Positions 1-7,742 of a stretch of 64,000 nt of DNA are shown one piece after another (the first letter of the stretch is position 1; each line of letters opens with the position of its first letter). The translations under genes and the position numbers were made by a program. Under the pieces are notes generated by a model. The model searched no databases. It had not been told where the DNA came from and worked only from the letters and a program-made list of their open reading frames with translations. The DNA is from Treponema sp. Its GTDB lineage: Bacteria; Spirochaetota; Spirochaetia; Treponematales; Treponemataceae. The stretch lies in contig JAEDFM010000005.1 of the NCBI GenBank assembly GCA_016292805.1, forward strand, positions 14,603 through 78,602, written 5' to 3'.

Positions 1-721
1 GGCAGCCACAGAAACTAATCTGCTTGTCTTTAAATTCCAGTACATGGGTAATGGCATCTGGAATTTCGTGCCAGCGTTCCATAGCAAGAATTACATTTGT
101 TTCCTGTTTTTTCTGGATAGTGTTAATAAATTCCAGCAGAATAGTTCGGCTTTCAATATCAAGTCCGGCAAATGGATCGCTTAGAACCAGAAGTTTTTTT
201 TCTGAAATAAGGGCACGGGCCAGTAAGGTTCGCCGGATTTCGCCAGTAGACATGTATTTTAAGCCACGGTCCAGAATTTTTTCTATTCCACACAATTTGA
301 TTGCAGGATATGCTTCAATTTTTTTAGCTTCTTCTGGAAGTGGAGCATTTTTTTTGATTTTTCCGCAAATGCTTTCTGCAATGAATACGCGGCCAGTGCG
401 GCCAATATCTACACCACCTTCCACATATTCACTTTCATCATTTTCACGTTCTTCCTGAATAAGGCGGGCAGCCCGTTCCAGAGAAACAAGCTCGCAGGAA
501 TCTGCAAAAGGATTAGCATATAAAGCTGTTGGGTCTGGATTAGGAATAAAATCCAGTAAACCAGAAAGTGCATTTACAAAATCAGCTTTTCCGCCACCGT
601 TAGGCCCAATAATAAGCCAGGATTCTCCCTGCTTCATTTCCCAGGTAACAGAAGGTACAACTGTAGTTTTAGTGCTATCTATTCTACAATTTTTAATTGT
701 TATTAAATTAGATGTGCTCAT
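1..721 (-). CDS. ModF/PhrA-like ABC ATPase, partial, degenerate motifs
   Basis: The frame opens at ATG 721 and runs off the window, giving about 240 codons without a stop. It resembles the first ABC domain of ModF (PhrA)-type double ATPases, soluble proteins without a membrane partner. The Walker A-like segment reads GPNGGGKAD, with Ala where Ser/Thr normally binds Mg-ATP. The signature segment reads YMSTGEIRR, close to the STGE form of ModF. The Walker B region reads LLVLSDPFAGLD, where families normally have LDEPF, so both acidic positions are shifted. The switch-His segment reads AMERWHEIP, with no His at the usual place. The fold is clear, but catalysis by this domain is doubtful. A second, perhaps intact, ATPase domain may lie beyond the edge. 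Confidence 0.75.
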   Translation of the reverse strand, partial: MSTSNLITIKNCRIDSTKTTVVPSVTWEMKQGESWLIIGPNGGGKADFVNALSGLLDFIPNPDPTALYANPFADSCELVSLERAARLIQEERENDESEYVEGGVDIGRTGRVFIAESICGKIKKNAPLPEEAKKIEAYPAIKLCGIEKILDRGLKYMSTGEIRRTLLARALISEKKLLVLSDPFAGLDIESRTILLEFINTIQKKQETNVILAMERWHEIPDAITHVLEFKDKQISFCGC

Positions 722-808
722 TTATTTTTTCTCGATTTTGTTTGTAAAGATTGTTTCTCCATCCGAAGCAATACAGCTTAAATCAATATAGTCCTTAAAA
801 ATCTTCAT
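722..808 (-). pseudogene. Possible remnant ORF ahead of the ModF-like gene
   Basis: A 28-codon reading frame (from MKIFKDY to NKIEKK) ends with TAA directly abutting the ATG of the downstream ATPase gene. The frame stays open a few codons upstream of this ATG and is then blocked by a stop. It could be the 3' scrap of a lost gene or a small translationally coupled leader ORF. I do not recognise the sequence. Confidence 0.2.
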
Positions 809-899
809 ATCAATATAGCCGTGAATTTTATTATTAAGTCCTTAAGAACTTAGAAAATCCTTCTTGTTCTTTCTTTTATCTTAATACTTTTTTGTAATC

Positions 900-928
900 T
901 TGTAGAGTGTTAGTAAATTCATTATTAT
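900..928 (+). promoter_or_regulatory. Promoter of ychJ, leaderless type
   Basis: TTGTAG (900-905), a 17-base spacer and TATTAT (923-928) form a housekeeping-type promoter. Only 7 bases separate the -10 box from the ATG at 936, and no Shine-Dalgarno sequence is present, so the mRNA should start at or next to the start codon. Confidence 0.5.
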
Positions 929-935
929 TGAAGAT

Positions 936-1430
936 ATGAGTACAACAAAATTATGCCCTTGTGGTTCAGGGAAAGAATACGGCGAATGCTGTGAACCAAT
1001 TATTAAAGGAAAAACAAAAGCACCATCTGCAGAAGCTTGTATGCGTGCTCGTTACACATCTTATGTAAAAGGTGAAATTGATTACATTATTTCTTCTTGT
1101 GACGAAGGTGAAGGAATTGCTGAAATTGACCGCCAGGCTACAGAAGACTGGTCTAAACAGTCTCAGTGGAATGGATTGAAAATTCTTCGCACAGAAAAAG
1201 GTGAAAAAGAAGACGAAGCTATTGTAGAATTCGAAGCTGATTATACACTTCATAACATGCACGATATTCATCACGAAATTTCTTTGTTCAAGAACATTAA
1301 TGGTGACTGGAAATATGTTGCAGGTAATGTTATTCCAACAACTGTAAAACGCGTTGGAGCTAAGGTTGGCCGTAACGATCCATGTCCTTGTGGTTCTGGT
1401 AAAAAATATAAACAGTGCTGCGGTCGCTAA
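936..1430 (+). CDS. ychJ: YchJ family SEC-C protein
   Basis: The 164-residue protein has two SEC-C metal-binding motifs. [13 protein letters not shown] lies near the N-terminus and [13 protein letters not shown] at the C-terminus. They flank an NTF2-like YchJ middle domain recognisable from the [14 protein letters not shown] stretch. SEC-C motifs bind zinc and are also found at the C-terminus of SecA. The molecular role of YchJ is not established. Length and domain order are typical. A strong terminator follows, so the gene appears monocistronic. Confidence 0.9.
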   Translation: MSTTKLCPCGSGKEYGECCEPIIKGKTKAPSAEACMRARYTSYVKGEIDYIISSCDEGEGIAEIDRQATEDWSKQSQWNGLKILRTEKGEKEDEAIVEFEADYTLHNMHDIHHEISLFKNINGDWKYVAGNVIPTTVKRVGAKVGRNDPCPCGSGKKYKQCCGR

Positions 1431-1454
1431 GGCGAATTAAGAATGCAAATTAAG

Positions 1455-1489
1455 AAAAACGGTTCCGTGATTGGGGGCCGTTTTTTTTT
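1455..1489 (+). terminator. Rho-independent terminator after ychJ
   Basis: An AAAAACGG / CCGTTTTT stem is followed by an uninterrupted run of T, just before the RBS of the next gene. Confidence 0.7.
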
Positions 1490-1509
1490 AGGAAAAAGGA
1501 AAGAAAGCA

Positions 1510-2274
1510 ATGGCAAAAATTATTACAGGGTTTCATTCGATTGAAGAAAAGGTTAGAGCTGGAAAAAATCAGCCAAATTTGAAGATTTTCTATAGTAAGG
1601 CTGGACCTCGTGTAAAAAAGATTATTGAAGAAGCTGGTAAGGCTGGAATTAAATATACACAGGTTGATAACAAACAGCTGGATGAAATGGTTGCTGAGCT
1701 TGATCCTACTTTGCAGGACCACCGTGGCATTGTAATGAAGATTGAAAATACTTCTGCTACTGAAAGCAATTTGATTGACTTTGATGCCTGGATTAAATCT
1801 CATAAGGATGATGAAGAAGCTACGGTTGTAGTTTTGGACCGAGTAACTGACCCTCATAATGTTGGTGCAATTTTGCGTAGTTGTGATCAGTTTGGGGCTA
1901 ACCTGGTAATTATTCCTGAAAACAAAAGTGCCAGCGATATTGCTGGGAACGAAGTTATTGGTCGTACTAGTGCTGGTGCCAGCGCATGGGTTCCTGTTTC
2001 TATTGTAAATAATCTGGTTCGCAGTGTGGAAATGCTTAAGGATTGTGGCTTCTGGGTTTATGGCGCAGATGCTGGTGGGGAAACCTGTGGTAAAGTTGAT
2101 TTTGCAAAAAAGACTGTTATAGTAATGGGTAGTGAAGGAACAGGTATTGCTCAGCTTTTGGAAAAGCAGTGTGATACAATTGTTTCTATTCCAACCTGCG
2201 GAAAAATTGACAGCTTGAATGTTTCTGTTGCAGCTGGCGTTTTACTTTACGAATTGTACCGCAGAAAAAACTAA
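1510..2274 (+). CDS. rlmB: SpoU/TrmH-family RNA 2'-O-methyltransferase (RlmB-like)
   Basis: The 254-residue protein has an N-terminal RNA-binding substrate domain (about 1-90) and a SPOUT methyltransferase domain. All three SpoU motifs are visible: motif 1 around RVTDPHNVGAILRSCDQFG, motif 2 around VMGSEGTGI, and motif 3 around SIPTCGKIDSLNVSVAAGV. The family methylates the ribose of 23S rRNA G2251 (RlmB) or tRNA G18 (TrmH). The extended N-terminus and the KIDSLNVSVA motif favour RlmB. The start at 1510 is preceded by a purine-rich ribosome-binding site. Confidence 0.85.
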   Translation: MAKIITGFHSIEEKVRAGKNQPNLKIFYSKAGPRVKKIIEEAGKAGIKYTQVDNKQLDEMVAELDPTLQDHRGIVMKIENTSATESNLIDFDAWIKSHKDDEEATVVVLDRVTDPHNVGAILRSCDQFGANLVIIPENKSASDIAGNEVIGRTSAGASAWVPVSIVNNLVRSVEMLKDCGFWVYGADAGGETCGKVDFAKKTVIVMGSEGTGIAQLLEKQCDTIVSIPTCGKIDSLNVSVAAGVLLYELYRRKN

Positions 2275-2332
2275 GTCGACAAAATTGATAAAATTTGTCA
2301 TAATTAAAGTACAAATATAAAAGGGAGTGGCC

Positions 2333-3229
2333 ATGTCTAGACAGGATGATATTGCTGCTAAAGCAATTAGAAAGACTACATTACGTTGTATTAAAGAAAA
2401 AAAGAATGCAAGACTTGCACAGCTTAAGCAGGATTATGAAGCAGAAGTTAGAGAAATCAACATTAAGTATGCTAAAGATCCTGAGCGTTTAAAGGCTAAA
2501 TATGCTGCTGCTGATTTTGCAAAAACTGAAAAAGCCCGCAAACGTGCTGAACGCAAAATTGAAAACGAAAAAAAGCAGATTGAACTTGCAGAAAAGCAGA
2601 GAAGACTTACTGTTGGAGAAGAGATTGCAAGCTCTATTATTCAGGGAATTGGTGCTGCTTTATTTATTGCTGGTTTAGCTATTCTTGATACTCTTGGTAT
2701 TAAAGATGGAATGGATTTTAAGAGCTTAACAATTGTTTGTTATTCTTTGTTTGGTTCTACAATGATCCTTATGTACATTTTTTCTGTTTTACAGCATGCG
2801 CTTACAAGAATTACTGCTAAGCAGGTTTTTGACAGACTTTCCCATGTCTGCTCTTATTTGATTATTGGTTTTGCTTATACAGCTTATACAATTACAAAGA
2901 TTCAGGGTGTAAAAGGCTGGGTTCTTTTTGGTATTGTATGGGGATTGGCTCTTGTTGGATTAATGTTCTATGCAATAGGTGGAACTAAACTTGAAAAAGC
3001 AAATACTGTTCTTTACATTGTTGCAGGATTTATAGGTCTTATTTTTGCTAAGACACTTTATGAAGTTCTTACAACAGTAAGCTTTACAATGCTTATTCTT
3101 GCCGCTGTATTCTATCTTATTGGTATTATTTTCTACAACCTTAAGAAAGTTAAATACATGCATATGTTTGGTAACATTCTCTTCCTTGCAGGAAGTATTT
3201 ATTTGTTCTTCTCTTTGTTCTACATTTAG
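2333..3229 (+). CDS. Coiled-coil membrane protein of unknown function
   Basis: The 298-residue protein has a highly charged Lys/Glu/Arg-rich first third (about 1-85, probably coiled coil). About six or seven hydrophobic segments follow from residue ~100 to the end. I chose ATG 2333, which sits 5 bases after AGGGAG. A GTG at 2327 would add two residues and overlaps the RBS. No catalytic motif is recognisable. The neighbours are housekeeping genes on both sides and give no clue. Confidence 0.75.
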   Translation: MSRQDDIAAKAIRKTTLRCIKEKKNARLAQLKQDYEAEVREINIKYAKDPERLKAKYAAADFAKTEKARKRAERKIENEKKQIELAEKQRRLTVGEEIASSIIQGIGAALFIAGLAILDTLGIKDGMDFKSLTIVCYSLFGSTMILMYIFSVLQHALTRITAKQVFDRLSHVCSYLIIGFAYTAYTITKIQGVKGWVLFGIVWGLALVGLMFYAIGGTKLEKANTVLYIVAGFIGLIFAKTLYEVLTTVSFTMLILAAVFYLIGIIFYNLKKVKYMHMFGNILFLAGSIYLFFSLFYI

Positions 3230-3259
3230 ATCATAAAGAAGAATAGGAAAATTAGGAGG

Positions 3260-3289
3260 AGCCCTGGACGAAAGTTTGGGGCTTTTTTT
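3260..3289 (+). terminator. Terminator overlapping the birA stop codon
   Basis: AGCCC / GGGCT stem followed by seven T residues on the plus strand. It ends the membrane-protein gene and overlaps the last codon of the convergent birA gene. Confidence 0.7.
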
Positions 3290-4322
3290 ATTCCTGGTGC
3301 AAGGATACTTCGCCAGAATTAAGGGTTAAAATTGTTCCGTCTTCTTTTTGAACAACAAGGCTGCAGTTGTTATCAATATCAATTGCTTTTGCTGTAAAAT
3401 CCTTCTGGTTATTGCCAATTACTGGATGAACGGTAAGAGTTTGACCTACTGTAAAGGAAAGGCTTTTATATTCTTTAATAAGTTCTTCTTCTGGTTCATT
3501 GAAAATACTGAGGGTCTGTCCCCCTATGCTGGCTGCCAGCTGGTAACGGGTAATTGTTGTAGAAGCATTTCCAACAATTGAACCAGCAAACTGGGCCGCA
3601 TTGAAAACTTCCGGATTATCCTGAATATTTACTCCAATTCCAATTACTGCTGATTCAATCATGCCTGTTTCGAAGTTTGCAGAGCCTTCTGTAAGAATTC
3701 CGCAAATCTTTTTATTGTTGATATAGATATCATTAATCCATTTAATTTTTGGTTCAATTTTATACAGCTTTCTAATTACGCGGCAAACTGCTACGGCAGA
3801 AAAAGCGGTAAGTGCTGCTGGATTTTTAATGCCACCCTCTGGTGCATAAATCACTGAAAGATAAATACCTGTTTTTGCAGGGGACACAAAGCTGCGGCCT
3901 AAGCGACCTTTTCCTGCGGTCTGGCTTTCGGCAACATAGATGGAGTTGTGATACAGTTTACCGGCCTGAGTAAGGGTGCCATCTGGGTTACGGAGATTGC
4001 CGGCTTTGGAAAGCAGGGATTTTGCGTAGGTGTTTGTAGAATCTATCTGGGCAAAGCATTCCAGGTGGGAACCGGCCAGTGCGGGAAAATCATGGTCCAG
4101 CTGGGTTTGCAAAAGTTCGGCGGTCAGGATGTCGGCGGCGCCGTGGAGTACATAGCCTCCGTTTGTGGTTCCTTCAATTTGACAGTTCTGTTCTCTAAGG
4201 CTGTTAATTGCCTTCCAGATAGCGGCTCTGCTTACGCCGCAAATTTCTGCCAGTTTTTCTCCAGACACAGGAGTTTCATTATTTTGAGTAAGGATTTCCA
4301 GAACTTTATCTTTTGTTGCCAT
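3288..4322 (-). CDS. birA: Biotin protein ligase / biotin operon repressor BirA
   Basis: This 344-residue bifunctional BirA has an N-terminal winged helix-turn-helix (about 18-45, with VSGEKLAEICGVSRAAIW). The biotin ligase domain carries the biotinyl-AMP loop GKGRLGR (137-143) and the KWINDIYI segment (194-201). It activates biotin and transfers it to carboxylase BCCP subunits. The HTH predicts repression of biotin genes, and a matching operator lies at 18876-18907 before bioY. About 20 extra residues (~105-127) separate the DSTN motif from the catalytic loop, compared with the compact family form. A GGGACAGACC repeat copy lies inside the gene at 3513-3522 (antisense orientation on the plus strand). 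Confidence 0.93.
   Translation of the reverse strand: MATKDKVLEILTQNNETPVSGEKLAEICGVSRAAIWKAINSLREQNCQIEGTTNGGYVLHGAADILTAELLQTQLDHDFPALAGSHLECFAQIDSTNTYAKSLLSKAGNLRNPDGTLTQAGKLYHNSIYVAESQTAGKGRLGRSFVSPAKTGIYLSVIYAPEGGIKNPAALTAFSAVAVCRVIRKLYKIEPKIKWINDIYINNKKICGILTEGSANFETGMIESAVIGIGVNIQDNPEVFNAAQFAGSIVGNASTTITRYQLAASIGGQTLSIFNEPEEELIKEYKSLSFTVGQTLTVHPVIGNNQKDFTAKAIDIDNNCSLVVQKEDGTILTLNSGEVSLHQE
3513..3522 (-). repeat. GGGACAGACC dispersed motif inside birA
   Basis: GGTCTGTCCC on the plus strand is the reverse complement of a 10-base core found seven times in this window. Here it is translated as part of an IGGQTL stretch without disturbing the frame. Confidence 0.5.
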
Positions 4323-4382
4323 GGAAAAAGTATAGCATAAATTAAGTTTTTGTTTTGTCTCTTTTAATCAAATAGTCCGCTA

Positions 4383-4411
4383 TTGACCTGATTTATTAAT
4401 TGGGATAATAT
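4383..4411 (+). promoter_or_regulatory. Near-consensus sigma-70 promoter with no downstream ORF
   Basis: TTGACC (4383-4388), exactly 17 bases, then TAATAT (4406-4411). It points into an intergenic region between two minus-strand genes, so it cannot serve either flanking gene. Confidence 0.65.
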
Positions 4412-4417
4412 AAAGAA

Positions 4418-4497
4418 CATAAACGGCAAAGAGGTCGTAAATAAGATTAGGAGTTATTGTATTTAACTCGTAATTTTGTTTACGACCTCTTTTTTTT
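4418..4497 (+). ncRNA. Candidate orphan small RNA, about 80 nt
   Basis: Transcription from the promoter at 4383-4411 would start near 4418 and end at an intrinsic terminator. The closing stem is AAAGAGGTCGTAAA (4428-4441) with TTTACGACCTCTTT (4479-4492), followed by a T run. Inside is a second stem, GAGTTA (4451-4456) with TAACTC (4464-4469). An AGGAG sits at the foot of the inner stem, but no ATG follows it. I recognise no known RNA family. Confidence 0.55.
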
Positions 4498-4520
4498 GTT
4501 TTAAACATGACTTTTTTTCC

Positions 4521-4602
4521 AAACGGTGGTCACGCGCTTACTACCTTCTGGTTTTTCCTCAGTCTCTGAGGATAAGGCTTGAAGGAGACCACCGTTTTTT
4601 AT
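4521..4602 (+). ncRNA. Multi-stem structured element ending in a terminator
   Basis: A perfect 11-base outer stem pairs AAACGGTGGTC (4521-4531) with GACCACCGTTT (4587-4597) and is followed by T6. Nested inside are CCTTC/GAAGG (4544-4548 with 4581-4585) and CCTCAG-tct-CTGAGG (4557-4571). The plus strand has the T-run and the minus strand does not, yet both flanking genes are on the minus strand. It could be a second small RNA, or the far end of read-through from the RNA before it. No clear separate promoter was found. Confidence 0.45.
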
Positions 4603-4626
4603 TTTAAATCATTTACAGTTTGAAAA

Positions 4627-5289
4627 TTAATCCAAAGCCTGAAGCTCTAATGCAATCTCTTCCATTTCCTTATCAGTCATGGCGATTGTTTCGGCTACAC
4701 GGTAAAGTTCACGGCGAACGCTGTCTGGAACATTCTGAGTGTTTTTATAGCGGAGCTCGTGTTCAAGACTTGCCCAGAAATCCATAGCAATGGTTCTAAG
4801 CTGAATTTCCACTTTTACTTTGTGAACTGTTTTAGAAAGATAGACAGGTGTTTCTACAACAATATGAAGACTTCTATAACCAGATTCCTTAGGATTTTCA
4901 ATGTAATCGTGTTCAGCTACAAGTGTTATATCTGGCTGTTTAAGTAGAATATCCCGAATGTTGTAAATATCAGAAATATAAGGGCAGATTACACGAACAC
5001 CAGCAATATCTGTAAGGTGTTCAGTCATTGCATCAAAGGTTGCTGGAAGTTTTTTCTTGGCAAGCTTTTTAGCAATACTATCTGGAGACTTTATGCGTGA
5101 TTTTACTGTTTCAATAGGATTTCGTTTGTGTCCTACTTTGCATTCTTTATTTAATATATCAAGTTTTGTTTCAATCTGTTTAATAGCACTTTCATAAATC
5201 ATTATGATTTGCTGAAATTTCATAGCCTGCTGGAAATAGTCGTTATCCAGGGCTAAAGAATTATTTTTAATTGTAGGTACTTGGGTCAT
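4627..5289 (-). CDS. Small alarmone synthetase, RelQ/YjbM-like
   Basis: This 220-residue RelA/SpoT synthetase-domain protein has no hydrolase (HD) or regulatory (TGS/ACT) domains, as in RelQ/RelP stand-alone enzymes. It would transfer pyrophosphate from ATP to GDP or GTP to make (p)ppGpp. The conserved blocks are DIAGVRVICPY, the nucleotide-binding ENPKESGYRSLHIVV stretch and VEIQLRTIAMDFWASLEH. An ATG at 5295 overlaps the RBS (AAAGG is immediately adjacent), so ATG 5289, six bases downstream of AAAGG, is the better start. A full-length Rel enzyme must be sought elsewhere in the genome. Confidence 0.88.
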   Translation of the reverse strand: MTQVPTIKNNSLALDNDYFQQAMKFQQIIMIYESAIKQIETKLDILNKECKVGHKRNPIETVKSRIKSPDSIAKKLAKKKLPATFDAMTEHLTDIAGVRVICPYISDIYNIRDILLKQPDITLVAEHDYIENPKESGYRSLHIVVETPVYLSKTVHKVKVEIQLRTIAMDFWASLEHELRYKNTQNVPDSVRRELYRVAETIAMTDKEMEEIALELQALD

Positions 5290-5473
5290 ATTCATCCTTT
5301 AAACTTAACAATAAAACAATTTAGATTCAAGAAAATTACAAATTATGGCAAAAAACATGGAAACATTGACCACAATTAAAATAACTGATAAGGTATAGGA
5401 AGTAAGCGACATTGAGGCCGTGGATTTTTCTGTTTACAGAGGGTCTGCGGCTTCCTTGTTTTAAAACATCTTT

Positions 5474-6043
5474 TTAAGAATTACAGTCTATAATTCCTTT
5501 TTCCGTAATAATCCAGTTCATAGTGATGTCATGTTTTTCTACAGGAAGCTCCTGCACTAGCTGACAGCCAAAGCACACCCCAGCCATAGTAAGTTTGTGA
5601 GAAAGGAACGAAAAATAAGTATCGTAATACGCTTTGCCGCGACCTAATCTGGCACCTTTGCTAGTAAAACTGCGCCCAGGTACAAGAACAAGTGTTTCCG
5701 TATTTGAATGAAGGTTGAACGGAATTCCTGCTTCCGGCTCGTCAATTCCGAAAGCACCTTTTGATGTTTCATGTACAGCATTAATTTTGTAAAATTCCAT
5801 TTGTGGTGATAACGGATCAACCTTTGGCAGGTAAACAGTTTTTCCTTCTTCCAGTGCTGCTTTTATGACAGGCTTTAAATCAACTTCATCATTTAAAGGC
5901 ATATAAGCCAGAATGTTTTTTGCTTTTTTATATTCAGAAAATTCTGTAATCAGGTTGCAAATCTGGCTTGAAAACATTTGAAATGAAGCTGCATTTGAGG
6001 ACATAATCTGTTTAATCTGATTTCGTAATTCCTGTTTTGTCAT
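5474..6043 (-). CDS. 5-formyltetrahydrofolate cyclo-ligase
   Basis: The 189-residue protein belongs to the MTHFS/YgfA family, which converts 5-formyl-THF to 5,10-methenyl-THF with ATP. Family features are the N-terminal KQELRNQIKQ helix, LAYMPLNDEVDL, and the P-loop-like block GARLGRGKAYYDTYFS. The start codon overlaps the stop of the upstream LuxR regulator by four bases (ATGA), so the two are probably translationally coupled, an unusual partner for this housekeeping enzyme. Confidence 0.9.
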   Translation of the reverse strand: MTKQELRNQIKQIMSSNAASFQMFSSQICNLITEFSEYKKAKNILAYMPLNDEVDLKPVIKAALEEGKTVYLPKVDPLSPQMEFYKINAVHETSKGAFGIDEPEAGIPFNLHSNTETLVLVPGRSFTSKGARLGRGKAYYDTYFSFLSHKLTMAGVCFGCQLVQELPVEKHDITMNWIITEKGIIDCNS

Positions 6044-7461
6044 TTCAATAAATCCAAAGTTCTGGCCCGACTTAAGGCTTCTGATGATGAGTTTACATCC
6101 AGTTTTTCATAAATTTTTTTAATATGATAGCGAACTGTATTAATGCTGATGTTTGACTGTCCGGCAATTTCTTCGTATGAAAGTCCGTGGGAAAGCAACT
6201 TAAGTATGTCCAGTTCGTGAATTGTAAGTTCAATTTTTTTAGAAAAAGGTTCAAGAAGATAGTTTGGATACAGCAAAGCAGTAGTACGAGTAATTTCAAT
6301 AATTTCTTTTATGTATTCCTTATGAGGTGCATTAGGCTTAGCTTTTCTGTAAGCATTTAGAACTTTAAGCAAAGGTTCTCCTTCGTCTGCAAAAAGTCTG
6401 TAGTATTTGTATTTATATCCAATTTCCAGAGCCTGCGCTAAGGCTTCAAAGCATTCTTTTTTTAAATCAGCTTTGTAACCGCCAATAGCAGTAAGAATCT
6501 GCAGTTCACAATAATCCATAGGACGCAGACCTTTTTGTAAAAGAGGACTTAATCTGGAAATTAAACCCATGCCGGCAATAAATCTACCAGTAAGAATATA
6601 GCAGCGGATTTTTACCATGTAACCGTATAAGTCATGCATCTTAAAATCCAGGTATTCATTTGGTGCTTTATTTTCTAACCATTTAGTTACAATATCATAA
6701 TGGCCTTCGTAAATGGCAATTTTAGTTTCCAGAGCATCAAGATTATAGAGAAGCTCAGCGTTTGCTCTGTCTTTAACCTGGCTTCGAATCTGTTTTACCA
6801 TTTGAACAGCAGAACTTAATTCTCCGTTCATAACCAGAATCTGCATTTGTAAACAGGAAGCGGCAAATAAAGTTCGAATATCTCCGGACTTTTCCAATAA
6901 AGGAATTTGTTTTGTAATTCTGGCCATAGCTTTTAAGCATTGATTTGTTTGATAAAGAAATTCTGCCTTACCAACATTGTACATATTTTCTGCAGCATTA
7001 CCGTAAAGAACTGTAAGCATTTTTATAAAGCGTTCCTTTTGATTGTAAAGGAAATCGCCAAAGTAAGTAAAATCGCGGTAGCCATTTAACAAACTTGGAT
7101 GACCTGCAGAAAAAGTTAAGCCTAAAACCTCTTCATCAACATTTGCCAGCGCATTTGTGTGAGATTCAAGCTCTTCCAGAGTCAGTGTAGGAATAATAAG
7201 ACAAACATTATGATAGATAAATTCAGCATGAGGATCGTCGCTTTTAAGAATAGATTCAGCTAATTCTTTAGCTTCATCCAGGCGACCTTGCATAACGTTA
7301 ATTAAAACTTGAACAGGAACAATTCTGGTTGGAGAGGCCTGTTCTTTAGGTATGGCCATATATTGATCTTTAATATCCCAGAAGTCCTGAAAGGAAACAC
7401 TCTTGTAAGCTTCCAGAGAAAAATTTTCTAACTCTTCAATCGAATATTGTCTCTTTTCCAT
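6040..7461 (-). CDS. LuxR-family transcriptional regulator with repeat-rich N-terminus
   Basis: The 473-residue protein has a C-terminal GerE/LuxR helix-turn-helix (about 408-470; ELDILKLLSHGLSYEEIAG, then INTVRYHIKKIYEKLDV). The roughly 400-residue alpha-helical N-terminus looks like the TPR-type sensor arm of MalT-like regulators. No receiver domain or P-loop NTPase is visible. The promoter carries a perfect palindrome between its boxes, suggesting autoregulation. The gene overlaps the cyclo-ligase gene downstream. The inducer is unknown. Confidence 0.85.
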   Translation of the reverse strand: MEKRQYSIEELENFSLEAYKSVSFQDFWDIKDQYMAIPKEQASPTRIVPVQVLINVMQGRLDEAKELAESILKSDDPHAEFIYHNVCLIIPTLTLEELESHTNALANVDEEVLGLTFSAGHPSLLNGYRDFTYFGDFLYNQKERFIKMLTVLYGNAAENMYNVGKAEFLYQTNQCLKAMARITKQIPLLEKSGDIRTLFAASCLQMQILVMNGELSSAVQMVKQIRSQVKDRANAELLYNLDALETKIAIYEGHYDIVTKWLENKAPNEYLDFKMHDLYGYMVKIRCYILTGRFIAGMGLISRLSPLLQKGLRPMDYCELQILTAIGGYKADLKKECFEALAQALEIGYKYKYYRLFADEGEPLLKVLNAYRKAKPNAPHKEYIKEIIEITRTTALLYPNYLLEPFSKKIELTIHELDILKLLSHGLSYEEIAGQSNISINTVRYHIKKIYEKLDVNSSSEALSRARTLDLLK

Positions 7462-7467
7462 GCCTAC

Positions 7468-7497
7468 ATTATAACACTACATCTAAATGTAGTGCAA
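7468..7497 (-). promoter_or_regulatory. LuxR promoter with palindromic operator, leaderless type
   Basis: On the minus strand, TTGCAC (7492-7497), an 18-base spacer and TATAAT (7468-7473) lie just six bases before the ATG. The spacer contains an 8+8 perfect inverted repeat, CACTACAT-4-ATGTAGTG (7475-7494). Further half-site-like copies lie at 7463-7470 (CCTACATT) and 7498-7505 (ATGTAGTT). Confidence 0.6.
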
Positions 7498-7699
7498 TGT
7501 AGTTATACTTTTTACATACGTGTGTAGTTCCATTTTGCTCAAACTGCATTATTATAAACTCAACAGTTAGAAAAAAAGTTAAAAAAGTTGAGTAAAAAAT
7601 AATTATTAAAAGTACATTTAAAAACAATTAAGTAAAGTTATTTAAAAATCATTTAAAAACTTTTTTTTGCGCTGATAGTGATTTGTTTACTTTAAAATA
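7498..7699. other. AT-rich intergenic stretch
   Basis: Beyond the LuxR promoter the sequence is very AT-rich, with homopolymer A and T runs. I see no convincing ORF or strong promoter, although a plus-strand terminator follows at 7700-7739. Confidence 0.4.
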
Positions 7700-7739
7700 G
7701 GCCACTCTGGCGATGGGATTCCCTAGGGTGGCTTTTTTT
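7700..7739 (+). terminator. Intrinsic terminator between minus-strand genes
   Basis: GCCAC / GTGGC stem (7701-7732) followed by seven T on the plus strand. The minus-strand reading (TATTTT) is weaker but may end the orphan ABC gene. Confidence 0.5.
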
Positions 7740-7742
7740 AAT

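Noticed and set aside
24..458. Plus-strand ORF of 144 codons at the left edge
   Set aside because: It is the antisense shadow of the ModF-like gene, whose minus-strand reading contains real ABC motifs.
7500..7740. Plus-strand small RNA ending at the 7700-7739 terminator
   Set aside because: A plausible terminator is present but no promoter of reasonable strength was found upstream on the plus strand.
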